Below, one piece after another: positions 53,257-63,107 of a stretch of 64,000 bases of DNA. The DNA lies in the NCBI GenBank assembly GCA_026709985.1, contig JAPORY010000039.1, positions 1 through 64,000 of the forward strand, given 5' to 3'. The position numbers and the translations under genes are program-made. This stretch comes from Aestuariivita sp. (GTDB taxonomy: Bacteria > Pseudomonadota > Alphaproteobacteria > Rhodobacterales > Rhodobacteraceae). Position 1 is the first letter of the stretch, and each line of letters begins with the position of its first letter. Under the pieces are notes generated by a model. It had not been told where the DNA came from. It ran no database searches and saw only the letters and a program-made list of their open reading frames with translations.

Positions 53257-54015
53257 ATGATTCAGAAAGTTGCAGTACCAGTCGCGGCCATCATTATATT
53301 TCTAGTGTTTTGGGAATTCGTGGTTTGGGTCAATGATTGGCCAAACTACAAAATGGCTTCGCCAAGCGATCTCTGGCCCGCATTCTGGAAGTTTCGTGAT
53401 TTGTTCCTCGTTATGGGCTGGGATACCCTTTGGCGAACTGTCGTCGGGCTTTGGCTAGCCGTGATTGTCGGTGTCGCAATCGGCATGGTGATGGGGCTTT
53501 CAAAAATAATGCGGGATGCTTTATATCCGCTGCTGGTCGGATTTAACGCAATTCCAAAAGCAACGGTCGTACCGATTGTCGCATTGATGTTCGTCGGTGC
53601 TCACGATTTCAATACCGTGTTGATCGCTTTCATGATTTCCTTTTTTCCAATTGCTGTTTCGGTATCAATTGGCTTGTCGACGCTCGAACCAGAATATCGC
53701 GACATATTGCGATCTTTAGGCGCTTCTAAGATGATGATTTTCTGGAAGATCGCATTACCAAAGACTTTACCGGAGTTCTTTGGCGCGATGAAGGTCTCAG
53801 TCACCCTCGCGTTCATCGGCACAAACCTTATGGAGATCGTATCGCCGCACGGCAAAGGCTTAGGAGCACTATTTGATAGTGGCAAGACGAATTCAGATTA
53901 TCCCTTAATGTTCGCGGTTCTTATTGCGCTAGCGTTTCTCGGGATCGTGCTTTACTACGTCGTGGTGAGTCTTGAGAAGATCTTCGCTGGTTGGGCCGAA
54001 CGCGAAGCGCATTGA
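53257..54015 (+). CDS. ABC transporter permease, NitT/TauT (SsuC-like) family
   Basis: 252 residues. Several hydrophobic helices are present (KVAVPVAAIIIFLVFWEFVV; TVVGLWLAVIVGVAIGMVMG; FAVLIALAFLGIVLYYVVVS). The EAA loop is STLEPEYRDILRSLGASKMM followed by IFWKIALPKTLPEFF. The family imports nitrate, taurine, sulfonates or thiamine precursors with an ATPase and a periplasmic protein. Neither partner is in the window: upstream is an IS4 remnant, downstream is hisC. The permease is complete but orphaned. No good ribosome site was seen at ATG 53257. Confidence 0.85.
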   Translation: MIQKVAVPVAAIIIFLVFWEFVVWVNDWPNYKMASPSDLWPAFWKFRDLFLVMGWDTLWRTVVGLWLAVIVGVAIGMVMGLSKIMRDALYPLLVGFNAIPKATVVPIVALMFVGAHDFNTVLIAFMISFFPIAVSVSIGLSTLEPEYRDILRSLGASKMMIFWKIALPKTLPEFFGAMKVSVTLAFIGTNLMEIVSPHGKGLGALFDSGKTNSDYPLMFAVLIALAFLGIVLYYVVVSLEKIFAGWAEREAH

Positions 54016-54171
54016 TTCTGCAACAAAACTAATTTCCCAGCAGAGCCAGACTTCTTGTTGTATGTGGCCGGGCTAAGCCTTTGTCTTAGAGAATAAAAGT
54101 CTTATCTGAAGTGCCGCAAATTCTCGCCTTACGGGCTGAAGAAATAGAAGTCGGCTTAAGGAAATAGGTCT

Positions 54172-55254
54172 GTGACAATACTTGCTGCGAAATCTCAGAT
54201 TCAGCGAATCAAGCCCTACAAAGGCGGCGCATCGGTGATCGCTGGTCAATCTAATGCTCTGAAACTATCGGCAAACGAAAATCCCTTTGGGCCAAGTCCG
54301 AAGGCTATAGCGGCAATTGGTCTGGCAGCTACATCCACGAACCGCTATCCGTCTAGCGATCACGCTCGCCTCAGGGAACGTATCGGCGAATTTCACCATC
54401 TTGATCCAGAGCAAATCATCATTGGTGCCGGATCAGATGAAATCCTAACACTATTGGCGATGGCTTATGCTGGTCCTGGTGATGAAGTCGTCTATCCGCA
54501 GCATGGTTTCCTATTATATCCCAAAATTGCCCAAACAGTTGGGGCTCGCCCAATCGCCGCAAAGGAAAGCAATCGGTGTGTCGACATAAAGGAACTGCTG
54601 TCATCTGTAACGCCAAAGACAAAGATCGTCTATCTGGCTAATCCTGCCAATCCCACCGGAACAATGCTGACAAAAGACCAGATCAATCAACTTGCTAGCG
54701 AACTACCCAGTGATTGTGTACTTGTTTTGGACGGCGCCTACGTCGAATTTGTTGCAGGTTTCGACGGGAGCGCGGGCGTCGTCGACGCCTATCAGAACGT
54801 CGTGATGACCCGAACCTTTTCGAAGATATATGGGCTCGGCGGGTTGCGAGTCGGTTGGTGCTACGGTGCAGTTGAGGTGATCAGCGCCTTGAATCGCATT
54901 CGCGGTCCGTTCAACGTATCAAGTGTTGCGCTAGCGGCCGCCGAAGCGGCACTCAATGATCAAAATCATGCTGAAAAATGTCGATTGAATAATGAGCAGC
55001 AACGCGAACGGCTTTGCAATTCGATTAGGGAATTGGGAATAGAGTGTGACCGATCCTACGCCAATTTTGTTCTGGTGCGATTTGCAAGCGGGAATGACGC
55101 GAAGGCAGCATTCTTGTTCTTCCAGAAACACGGGATCATTGTACGACCCGTAACAGATTATGGCTTTCCCGAAGGGTTGCGAATTACCGTCGGTACGCCA
55201 GAAGATAACAAGAGAGTTCTCGAAACCTTGAAGCTATTCGTTGGCAAGATATGA
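54172..55254 (+). CDS. hisC: Histidinol-phosphate/aromatic aminotransferase
   Basis: 360 residues from GTG 54172 (AAGGAAATAGG upstream). PLP-dependent fold type I: KLSANENPFGPSPKAIAAIG at the N-terminus, ILTLLAMAYAGPGDEVVYPQ, then VYLANPANPTGTML. The Schiff-base lysine lies in MTRTFSKIYGLGGLRVGW. It overlaps tyrA by four bases. The hisC-tyrA pairing is common in alphaproteobacteria, where this HisC copy acts on imidazole acetol phosphate and/or on prephenate or phenylpyruvate-type aromatic keto acids. Confidence 0.93.
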   Translation: MTILAAKSQIQRIKPYKGGASVIAGQSNALKLSANENPFGPSPKAIAAIGLAATSTNRYPSSDHARLRERIGEFHHLDPEQIIIGAGSDEILTLLAMAYAGPGDEVVYPQHGFLLYPKIAQTVGARPIAAKESNRCVDIKELLSSVTPKTKIVYLANPANPTGTMLTKDQINQLASELPSDCVLVLDGAYVEFVAGFDGSAGVVDAYQNVVMTRTFSKIYGLGGLRVGWCYGAVEVISALNRIRGPFNVSSVALAAAEAALNDQNHAEKCRLNNEQQRERLCNSIRELGIECDRSYANFVLVRFASGNDAKAAFLFFQKHGIIVRPVTDYGFPEGLRITVGTPEDNKRVLETLKLFVGKI

Positions 55255-56186
55255 GTATTGTGTATGATCGAGTGGCGTTGATCGGCCTCGGGCTTATTGC
55301 ATCTTCAATGTATTGGGCGATCAAGAGGTGGGGTGTTGCCAACGAGGTTGTCGGGTTTGCTCAGACGGAAAACACGCGACAAGAGGCACGTGAAATCGGT
55401 TTGTGTGATCGCGTTTATGACTCGATCGCGAAGACTGTCGAAGGGGCTGACCTTGTAGTTTTGTGCACACCCGTCGGCGCGATGGAGGAAGTTGCCAGAG
55501 AAATTGCACCGGCCTTAAAGGCGGGTGCGACCGTGAGCGATGTGGGTTCGGTAAAGCGTCATGTTATCAATTGCGTATCTCCTCACATCCCCCCGAGTGT
55601 TCATTTTGTTCCAGCTCATCCGTTGGCAGGCACAGAGCAGTCGGGTCCACGATCGGGATTTGCCGAGTTATTCGAAGATCGGTGGTGTCTGTTAGTTCCA
55701 TTAGAAGATACCGACGTCACAGCTCTAGAGAACGTAGAGCGTTTCTGGCAAGCGCTGGGGTCAAGAACCGCGATTCTTGACGCCGAGCATCACGATCTTG
55801 TTCTAGCAGTAACAAGCCATACTCCGCATTTAATCGCCTATACGATGGTAGGCGTTGCCGAGGATATGCGTCGTATCACCGACCGAGAAGTCATTGATTA
55901 TTCGGCTGCGGGGTTTCGCGACTTTACCCGGATCGCCGCATCAGATCCAACAATGTGGCGCGATGTATTCTTGAACAACAAAGATGCAACCCTTGAAATC
56001 CTCGGACGATTTACTGAGGAACTGTTTGCTCTGCAGCGCGCTATTAGGACCGGCGACGGTGATTTTCTTTTTGACTATTTTTCGCGAACGCGAGAGATTC
56101 GACGAGGCATCATTGAAGCGCGACAAGATATAGATGCCGTCAACTTTGGCAGAAACACGGCCGCCAAGCTACCGCATGATGAATGA
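55251..56186 (+). CDS. tyrA: Prephenate/arogenate (cyclohexadienyl) dehydrogenase
   Basis: 311 residues. The NAD(P) Rossmann start is VALIGLGLIASSMYWAIKRW (GLGLIA instead of the usual GLGLIG). LVVLCTPVGAMEEVAREIAP and VSDVGSVKRHVI follow, then the substrate region FVPAHPLAGTEQSGPRSGFA. The C-terminal helical dimerisation domain includes VLAVTSHTPHLIAYTMVGVA. It makes 4-hydroxyphenylpyruvate or tyrosine from prephenate or arogenate. Its start overlaps hisC, and its end is convergent with malQ 125 bases away. Confidence 0.94.
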   Translation: MSIVYDRVALIGLGLIASSMYWAIKRWGVANEVVGFAQTENTRQEAREIGLCDRVYDSIAKTVEGADLVVLCTPVGAMEEVAREIAPALKAGATVSDVGSVKRHVINCVSPHIPPSVHFVPAHPLAGTEQSGPRSGFAELFEDRWCLLVPLEDTDVTALENVERFWQALGSRTAILDAEHHDLVLAVTSHTPHLIAYTMVGVAEDMRRITDREVIDYSAAGFRDFTRIAASDPTMWRDVFLNNKDATLEILGRFTEELFALQRAIRTGDGDFLFDYFSRTREIRRGIIEARQDIDAVNFGRNTAAKLPHDE

Positions 56187-56311
56187 TACTTGATCGGCAA
56201 AGTAGATCACGTTGCAATCCAGTGCTTGTAGAAGTTGATGCAACCCCGATTGCGCGTAATTTAGCTGTTTTGGTGACTCATCTGAGATTTACCGACTCTC
56301 GTTGCGGATAT

Positions 56312-58201
56312 TCAAAAAACCGGCACGCTTGTTCGGGCAATCGCGCAGAATTCTCGAAAGCGCTGGTGGGTCCTAATGCGGTCCAGCGGAATTCGATATT
56401 TTCGCCGCCAATTGGGATGTTCGTCGACGGTTCCCGGAAGATTCTGGGCATCTTCTTGTAAGAGAATGTCGTCCAATTGTGCGCAGACGAAAGCGGCAGA
56501 TGATCGCATCATCCGATGATGAATAGTGTCGCAGAATGCTTCCGCCGATTTCGTGTCTTTAATTTTCTTCACGACCTCTTCTCTTTTGGCACGAAGTTGC
56601 TTGGTTTGCGCCGCGGAAATTAAGCCAAGACGCTGTGACCAATCTAGATCTCGCCCCGTTTGAAATCCTCTGATCGTCGGTGTGTCGTGGGTAGAAAAAC
56701 ACGCGAGCACGTCTTTTTGGCGCAAACCCTCTTCAAGACTTTCCTCAAATTGCAACACCGAGTACCCATAGAATCCGTGATCGCGTAGTTGCGTGCGAAA
56801 TCCCTTTGGGATGAGTCCAAGATCTTCGCCGATTACCACAGTACCACTGTTTTGGGCTTCGATTTTTGTAATCGCAAGCAGCGGTTCGAGTGGTTGCCGA
56901 ACGTAAGCACCAGGGGCTCCATTGTCGGGCAACCAGAAACTCCGCATTAAGCCGAGAATATGATCAATTCTTAGCACCCCTGCGTACCGCATTGCCGCGG
57001 CTAAGATGCGGCGATAGGGCGCGTAATCTTGATTGCCGAGTTCGAGGGGGTCAAACGGGGCAAGATTCCAGTTCTGACCGGTGGGATTAAAGCGATCCGG
57101 CGGTGCTCCGATTGACACCCCACGAGCCAAACAATTATTCTTTGCTGCGGCTTCAGCACCTTTGCGGTCAGTGCCGACGGCAAGGTCAAGAAACAAACCA
57201 AGTGACATGCCAGCAGACTTGGCGGCACTCTGTGCGGCCGTCAGTTGACAATCGGCTACCCACTGCAGCCACATTAAATATTCGGCAATGGCTTCTGTCG
57301 ATTGCGCGAATTGCGGGAGCGTCGTAGTCTTGGTAAACCTCGCCGCTTCGAGGCGGGAAAATTCACGCAAGATGGAACCGCACTTGTGCTTAAAAGACTT
57401 GAAGTCGGCCAAGATTCTAGCGTCTGTTTGCGCCTGGAACACATCATAAAGTTGGAACGCAATAGAATGAAAAGTGCATCGAACCTTATGGTAATCAATG
57501 AAACGATCCGCCTGCAGTTCTCGTATGCGGTCTTGATTCTTGGAAATTACTTCACGCATTTTCTGCGATGATTCGAGCCCTGGAATATGGTCAAGCGCGA
57601 TGTGGTTGCAGTTGAGAAACGCCCGATGCGAGGGTGAATAAGGACTGAAATTTTGCGGAGACGATCCAATGGCGTGCAATGGATTCAAGCCAAGGAAGTC
57701 GCCACCCTCACCGCCAAGAATCGTCGTAAGTGCTCTAAGGTCGGCATAGTCACCAATTCCAAGATTTCGTTCAGATTGAACGCCATATAAAGCCAGATTG
57801 ATTCCCCAGACGCGGTCTCGTTGCGAAATTTCCCTTACCGAGGGGGCCCGTTGCGGCGAGGCAATGACTCGCACGGTTTCGCCAACGCCGTTGCGCCGAA
57901 AATTGAGCAAATGAATACCAGTATCCAAGGCAGGAATATTTAGGTCATGGGCGGCCACATAGGTCGGCTGATCGCAGGCGACAACAACCTCTACGGGGAA
58001 TTGCCGCTCGGTCCGCCGCGCTTTGATTTCAACGAGATGATCGCGAATTGCTCGTGCATTCGTCGAGTCTACGCCGAAGGCTGCGAGTAATGCGCGTAAA
58101 GTTTCAGGAGGGGCGGTGTGCAAACAGCCATACAAATCGCGAAAGCTAGGCAAAATGCCGTAGGCTTTGGCAAGTTGAACGAGCTCAGCGTCTGCACCCA
58201 C
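56312..58201 (-). CDS. malQ: 4-alpha-glucanotransferase (amylomaltase)
   Basis: 629 residues from GTG 58201; the G of this GTG is the last base of the glgX stop (TAGTG), so the two genes are coupled. GH77 motifs are visible: GIGDYADLRALTTILGGEGG, FLGLNPLHAIGSSPQNFSPY, VLRIDHILGLMRSFWLPD (nucleophile Asp), VVIGEDLGLIPKGF (acid/base Glu) and LACFSTHDTPTIRGFQTG. MalQ reshapes short maltodextrins released by GlgX-type debranching. Last gene of the glycogen operon. Confidence 0.95.
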   Translation of the reverse strand: MGADAELVQLAKAYGILPSFRDLYGCLHTAPPETLRALLAAFGVDSTNARAIRDHLVEIKARRTERQFPVEVVVACDQPTYVAAHDLNIPALDTGIHLLNFRRNGVGETVRVIASPQRAPSVREISQRDRVWGINLALYGVQSERNLGIGDYADLRALTTILGGEGGDFLGLNPLHAIGSSPQNFSPYSPSHRAFLNCNHIALDHIPGLESSQKMREVISKNQDRIRELQADRFIDYHKVRCTFHSIAFQLYDVFQAQTDARILADFKSFKHKCGSILREFSRLEAARFTKTTTLPQFAQSTEAIAEYLMWLQWVADCQLTAAQSAAKSAGMSLGLFLDLAVGTDRKGAEAAAKNNCLARGVSIGAPPDRFNPTGQNWNLAPFDPLELGNQDYAPYRRILAAAMRYAGVLRIDHILGLMRSFWLPDNGAPGAYVRQPLEPLLAITKIEAQNSGTVVIGEDLGLIPKGFRTQLRDHGFYGYSVLQFEESLEEGLRQKDVLACFSTHDTPTIRGFQTGRDLDWSQRLGLISAAQTKQLRAKREEVVKKIKDTKSAEAFCDTIHHRMMRSSAAFVCAQLDDILLQEDAQNLPGTVDEHPNWRRKYRIPLDRIRTHQRFREFCAIARTSVPVF

Positions 58202-60306
58202 TAGTTTTTGTCCAACTCTTTACTAACAAAGGCCGCGACTGACGCCGCCGCGAGAGTCGTAGAATCAGAGTGTAATTCCTTGTCAAGAATTGGTGCCGCC
58301 TTTGATGTGTCAATCTCGCGATTCCAGCACAAACCATCTTTGAGTTTCGGCAGCGCTAACTCATAATCTTGTTTGGAGCGATTAAAGGCAATCAAGATCG
58401 TCTCATCGCATTTGGGATCATCGCTCACTCGACAAACCGAGCGGATAATGAGGCAAAATACCGATAAGTTGGGGTCAGGCCAGTCTACCGCTTTGCCGGT
58501 AACATCGGTCCATTCAGCATCAAACAATCCGTCACACGGACGTGGTCTACCATGCAAAAAATGCCCTTGCCGCAGACTTGGGTGAGCTTGTCGAAATCTC
58601 GATAGTGACGCAACAAATTCTGCAAGCTCGGAGTCGGCTTCGTTCCAGTTGATCCAGGTCGTCGCATTATCTTGGCAATAGGCATTATTGTTTCCGCTTT
58701 GCGAATTGCCGAGTTCATCCCCCGCCAATAGCATCGGCGTTCCTTGCGATAAGAAAAGTGTCGCAAGCATATTTCGGATTCGGCGGTCTCGTGCTTTAAC
58801 GATTTGAATTTGGTTGGTATCGCCGTCTACCCCAAAATTATCACTAAAGTTTGCTTTGTGACCGTCCTTGTTGTCCTCACCATTGGCTTCGTTGTGCGGA
58901 GCGGAATATCGCGTTGTATCAGCTAGGGTAAAACCATCGTGGGCAGCCAAAAAGTTGATCGAAGCGGTGCTGTGCCGACCCGCATGATCAAATCTGTCGG
59001 CGGAACCCAACAGCCCTGACGCTAAGTCTGCGGCACTGTGCTCATCCCCCCGCCAAAAACGACGAACAGAGTCGCGGTAGCGGTCATTCCATTCGTGAAA
59101 TTCTGGTGGGAATTGTCCCACTCTGTATCCATCAATACCGATATCCCATGGTTCAGCAATCAGGCGCGTTTTGGCGAGAACCGGATCTTGTCTCAGAGCG
59201 TCTAGGAAGCCGCCCTGAGGGTCAAAGCCGTAATCCTCCCGCGCTAAAGTGGTCGCGAGGTCGAATCGAAAGCCGTCAATTCCCATTACCTCAACCCAAT
59301 AACGTAGGCTGTCGAGTATCAAGCGGATGACAAACGGATGCGCAACATTCAAAGTATTTCCGCATCCGGTATCATTCACATAGTAGCGCTTCTGATCAGT
59401 CTGCAACCGATAATAAGCGGCGTTGTCGAGCCCACGAAAGGAAAGGGTTTGACCGCGATGGTCACCCTCCGCTGTATGATTGTATACGACATCAAGAATG
59501 ACCTCGATATCGGCAGCGTGAAACTGTTCAACCATGCGGCGAAAGCCGTCCCGACCGTGCGTACCAAAATATCGGGGCTCGACCACAAAGAACCCGATGG
59601 AGTTGTAACCCCAGTAATTTTTCAAGCCACGTTCAAGCAGAAAGGCATCATCAATAAAGGCATGGACGGGCATCAGTTCGACAGCCTTTACGCCCAGTTT
59701 TGTCAAATGGTCCAACACCGGAGGGGCAGACAAACCTTCGTAAGTTCCTCGGACCTCGCTCGAAATTAACGGATGTTGCTTAGTAAAGCCCTTGACATGC
59801 AGTTCATAGATTAAATCCTTCGCATTCAAGCGGGACTTTGCTGCCCAGTCATCGCCAGCCATATCTCGCGAAGTGACGACAGATTTTGGTACATAAGGCG
59901 CACTATCTGATTCATCAAACGATAAATCGTGCTCCGCACTTTCGAGGCTATAGCCATAGGTTGACGGGTGAAGGGTCCAATTGCCAGAATATTCCCGCGC
60001 ATAGGGATCACACAACAGTTTATGGGGATTAAACCGGTGACCTAATTGCGGTGCATAAGGACCGTGAACGCGATAGCCGTAAAGACTTCCAACCGAGAGT
60101 TCGGGGACGTATCCATGCCAAACGGATCCAGTCCGCTCGGGTAGCGTTAGACGGAGGTATTCTGACTGATCGCTCGCGGAAAAAAGACAAAGGTCAATTT
60201 GCTCGGCGTTATCCGAAAATACCGCAAAATTAACGCCGTCGCCATCGTGATGCGCACCGAGTTGATCACAGCGACCAGCAGTTATCGTTGATTTCTTCAT
60301 TTCCAT
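58201..60306 (-). CDS. glgX: Glycogen debranching enzyme
   Basis: 701 residues. The CBM48 N-terminal domain contains GVNFAVFSDNAEQIDLCLFS and YGYRVHGPYAPQLGHRFNPH. The GH13 domain motifs are EVILDVVYNHTAEGDHRG, GFRFDLATTLARE (nucleophile Asp), RLIAEPWDIG (acid/base Glu) and INFLAAHDGFTLADTTRYSA. It hydrolyses alpha-1,6 branches of limit dextrin. ATG 60306 follows the glgA stop by 48 bases on the same strand, and MalQ overlaps its end. Confidence 0.96.
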   Translation of the reverse strand: MEMKKSTITAGRCDQLGAHHDGDGVNFAVFSDNAEQIDLCLFSASDQSEYLRLTLPERTGSVWHGYVPELSVGSLYGYRVHGPYAPQLGHRFNPHKLLCDPYAREYSGNWTLHPSTYGYSLESAEHDLSFDESDSAPYVPKSVVTSRDMAGDDWAAKSRLNAKDLIYELHVKGFTKQHPLISSEVRGTYEGLSAPPVLDHLTKLGVKAVELMPVHAFIDDAFLLERGLKNYWGYNSIGFFVVEPRYFGTHGRDGFRRMVEQFHAADIEVILDVVYNHTAEGDHRGQTLSFRGLDNAAYYRLQTDQKRYYVNDTGCGNTLNVAHPFVIRLILDSLRYWVEVMGIDGFRFDLATTLAREDYGFDPQGGFLDALRQDPVLAKTRLIAEPWDIGIDGYRVGQFPPEFHEWNDRYRDSVRRFWRGDEHSAADLASGLLGSADRFDHAGRHSTASINFLAAHDGFTLADTTRYSAPHNEANGEDNKDGHKANFSDNFGVDGDTNQIQIVKARDRRIRNMLATLFLSQGTPMLLAGDELGNSQSGNNNAYCQDNATTWINWNEADSELAEFVASLSRFRQAHPSLRQGHFLHGRPRPCDGLFDAEWTDVTGKAVDWPDPNLSVFCLIIRSVCRVSDDPKCDETILIAFNRSKQDYELALPKLKDGLCWNREIDTSKAAPILDKELHSDSTTLAAASVAAFVSKELDKN

Positions 60307-60353
60307 TCAGTCAAAATCGTCAACCGATTGCTCTTGAGGCGTCAGCATAGGCT

Positions 60354-61811
60354 TCAAACAGCAGTCGATTTGAGTTTCCAAGACACAAGGTCCGTATAGA
60401 TATGATGATAGTCTGCCGCTGATTGATCCCAACCCACTGAATGCCGCATGGCGCGGCCGATCATTTTTGACCATAAAGATGGGTTTTGATACAGCTTACA
60501 GCAGCGGTTAATCGCGTGCTCAAAAGCCGCGCTGTCGCCGGCTGCAAACTGAATACCCGTCGCACAATCTGCCGTTAGGCTCGCGTGATTGGCGTCAATT
60601 ATCGTGTCTGCAAGCCCTCCAGTGCGCGCAACAATCGGTATTGCGCCATAACGCAACCCATACAATTGCGTTAATCCACAAGGCTCGAAACGCGAGGGGA
60701 TCAGGATCGCGTCACTAGCTCCGAGCAACATATGGGCCATTGTTTCATCAAACCCGATTACGACACGCATTTGATCACAGTACTCGGACGCTGCCACTTG
60801 TAGCTGTTGCTCCAACCACTGATCGCCCGACCCAAGCACGATTAAGTTCGCATTTGCTGCCATAAGACGGGGTATTGCCGTCAGCAATAAGTCAATTCCC
60901 TTTTGCTGGGTTAGGCGGCTAATCACACAAAAGAGCGGTCCAATACTCGAACGCAGTTGGAATCGCGTTTCGATGTCGAATTTGTTGTCACGCTTTCGCC
61001 GGTGGGAACGAACCGAGTAGGGACGACCGAGTGCAGCATCGGTCTCAGGATTCCATAGGTTCACATCAATCCCATTCAAAATACCAATCAGATCGTCGCG
61101 GCGGGCCCTTAACAAACCCTCTAATCCGAAGCCCATATCCGACGTTAAGATTTCATCGGCGTAGGTTGGGCTCACCGTGGTTATTTTTTGCGAGAAGGTA
61201 ATCCCAGCTTTCAGACAGCTAATTTCTCCATAATACTCTAATCCATCGGGGGTATATAGACGCTTATCAAGCCGTAACTCTGAAAGATGGCTGCGATCCA
61301 CAAGACCCTGATAGGCAATGTTATGTATGGTCATCACTACCGGCGGTGAGCGGTCTGGCCTTTGACTAAGATATGCTGGCAATAAACCCGTCTGCCAATC
61401 ATGAACGTGCACAACCTCGGGTACCCAATCCCCAACCCCGCTTGAACAGATTTCGGCACCAGCAAAACTCAGCGCGGCAAATCGGCGATAATTGTCGGGC
61501 CAATCACGTCCCGCCGGCGTGAGGTAGAGACCTCCAGCGCGATCATAAAGGTGCGGAGCGACCAATAGGAGCAGATGCAGCCCGTCCGCTGTGACGGACT
61601 TAATCTCGGCCTGACCGCCAAAAAAATCCTCTAAGTGGGCGACACTCGTTGCGTTTGACGCAAGTTCGGATAGGGAAGGATAGGCGGGCAGTAAGATTCT
61701 GATCTCAGTCCCACAACCCTCTAGCGCTAGAGGAAGAGAGCCAATGACGTCCGCAAGTCCACCCGTCTTGACGAATGGCGCACACTCAGAGGCGACGAAA
61801 AGAACCCGCAC
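60354..61811 (-). CDS. glgA: Glycogen synthase (ADP-glucose)
   Basis: 485 residues from GTG 61811, one base after the glgC stop. GT5 family: the ADP-glucose-binding KTGGLADVIGSLPLAL at the N-terminus, VVHVHDWQTGLLPAYLSQ, then LVVIS-equivalent FCVISRLTQQKGIDLLL. The C-terminal PSRFEPCGLTQLYGLRYGAI, followed by VARTGGLADTI, contains the catalytic Glu motif E-x(7)-E-equivalent region. It elongates alpha-1,4-glucan. GlgC next to it supplies ADP-glucose. Confidence 0.96.
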   Translation of the reverse strand: MRVLFVASECAPFVKTGGLADVIGSLPLALEGCGTEIRILLPAYPSLSELASNATSVAHLEDFFGGQAEIKSVTADGLHLLLLVAPHLYDRAGGLYLTPAGRDWPDNYRRFAALSFAGAEICSSGVGDWVPEVVHVHDWQTGLLPAYLSQRPDRSPPVVMTIHNIAYQGLVDRSHLSELRLDKRLYTPDGLEYYGEISCLKAGITFSQKITTVSPTYADEILTSDMGFGLEGLLRARRDDLIGILNGIDVNLWNPETDAALGRPYSVRSHRRKRDNKFDIETRFQLRSSIGPLFCVISRLTQQKGIDLLLTAIPRLMAANANLIVLGSGDQWLEQQLQVAASEYCDQMRVVIGFDETMAHMLLGASDAILIPSRFEPCGLTQLYGLRYGAIPIVARTGGLADTIIDANHASLTADCATGIQFAAGDSAAFEHAINRCCKLYQNPSLWSKMIGRAMRHSVGWDQSAADYHHIYTDLVSWKLKSTAV

Positions 61812-61812
61812 T

Positions 61813-63072
61813 TTAGTCCTCTAGACGGTCAATCATCGGCTGCGTAATCAAACAGACTCCATTGGCGGTTCGTCGAAAGCGGCGTGCGTCGAGTTCGGGG
61901 TCTTGACCAACGATGAGACCGCGAGGAATGTTCACACCCCGATCAATAACGGTATTCGTCAAGTTCGCATTGCGGTTAATCTCGGCGTAAGGTAGCGCTA
62001 CGACGCCATTGAGACTGGAAAAAGAATGCGTTTTGACGCCGGTGAATAACAGGCATTGCTGAAGACTAGAGCCGGAAATTATGCAGCCACCGGACACCAT
62101 TGATGATACAGCCTGCCCGCGACGACCGTCTTCGTCATGGATAAATTTCGCCGGTGCCGTTAATTCCGAATACGTCCAGATTGGCCAGTCCTGATCGTAA
62201 AGATCAAGTTCCGGCTCGAAATCGGTCAAGTCGATATTCGCCTGCCAAAAGGCATCAACGGTACCGACATCACGCCAATATGCTTTTCTCTCTGCCGATG
62301 AACGGATGCAGGAACGTCGAAAGGAATGCGCCACCGCTTTTCCCTGTGCAACCACTTTCGGGACCACATCACCGCCAAAGTCATGCCCGTAACCTGGTTC
62401 TGAGTTTAACGTCGACAGCAAGTCTAACAGGTAGGCGGTAGAAAATACATAGATTCCCATACTCGCCATCGCAACATTCTGGCGATTTGGAAGCGACGGT
62501 GGGTCTTTTGGTTTTTCGACGAATTCAAGAATTCGGTCGTTGTCATCAATCCGCATGACCCCAAGTTCGGTCGCATCTTTGCGCGGCACTTCAATACAGC
62601 CAACGGTGATGTCCGCGCCACTATCGACGTGATGGGCGATCATCAGCGCATAGTCTTGTTTATATATGTGATCACCGGCGAGAATGATCATATATTTCGG
62701 CCCATATCCACGAATTATTGCAGCATTTTGCAGTACCGCATCCGCCGTCCCTTTGTACCATTTTTCTTCGTTCAACTGTTGCGACGCCGGTAGGATATCG
62801 AGAGACTCATTGCGCTCAGCGCGGAAAAAACTCCAGCCGCGCTGCAGGTGCCGAATCAAAGAATGGGATTTATATTGGGTCGCGACGGCAATACGCCGCA
62901 TTCCGGAATTGACCGCATTGGACAATGGGAAGTCAATGATGCGGTTCTTACCAGCAAAGTACATAGCTGGCTTCGCACGCCGATCAGTCAATTCGAACAG
63001 ACGGCTACCTCGACCGCCAGCGAGAACAAAGGCCATCGTTTGCTGTGCTAAACGGTGAGCATCACGATTCAT
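61813..63072 (-). CDS. glgC: Glucose-1-phosphate adenylyltransferase (ADP-glucose pyrophosphorylase)
   Basis: 419 residues. The N-terminal pyrophosphorylase motif is [20 protein letters not shown] followed by [36 protein letters not shown] and [13 protein letters not shown] follow, then the substrate-binding [14 protein letters not shown]. The C-terminal left-handed beta-helix is represented by [20 protein letters not shown] and [16 protein letters not shown]. This is the committed, allosteric step of glycogen synthesis. glgB lies 35 bases upstream and glgA one base downstream. Confidence 0.96.
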   Translation of the reverse strand: MNRDAHRLAQQTMAFVLAGGRGSRLFELTDRRAKPAMYFAGKNRIIDFPLSNAVNSGMRRIAVATQYKSHSLIRHLQRGWSFFRAERNESLDILPASQQLNEEKWYKGTADAVLQNAAIIRGYGPKYMIILAGDHIYKQDYALMIAHHVDSGADITVGCIEVPRKDATELGVMRIDDNDRILEFVEKPKDPPSLPNRQNVAMASMGIYVFSTAYLLDLLSTLNSEPGYGHDFGGDVVPKVVAQGKAVAHSFRRSCIRSSAERKAYWRDVGTVDAFWQANIDLTDFEPELDLYDQDWPIWTYSELTAPAKFIHDEDGRRGQAVSSMVSGGCIISGSSLQQCLLFTGVKTHSFSSLNGVVALPYAEINRNANLTNTVIDRGVNIPRGLIVGQDPELDARRFRRTANGVCLITQPMIDRLED

Positions 63073-63107
63073 TGATTGCTCTAGCCTCCTCAGCTAGCCT
63101 CGTTACC

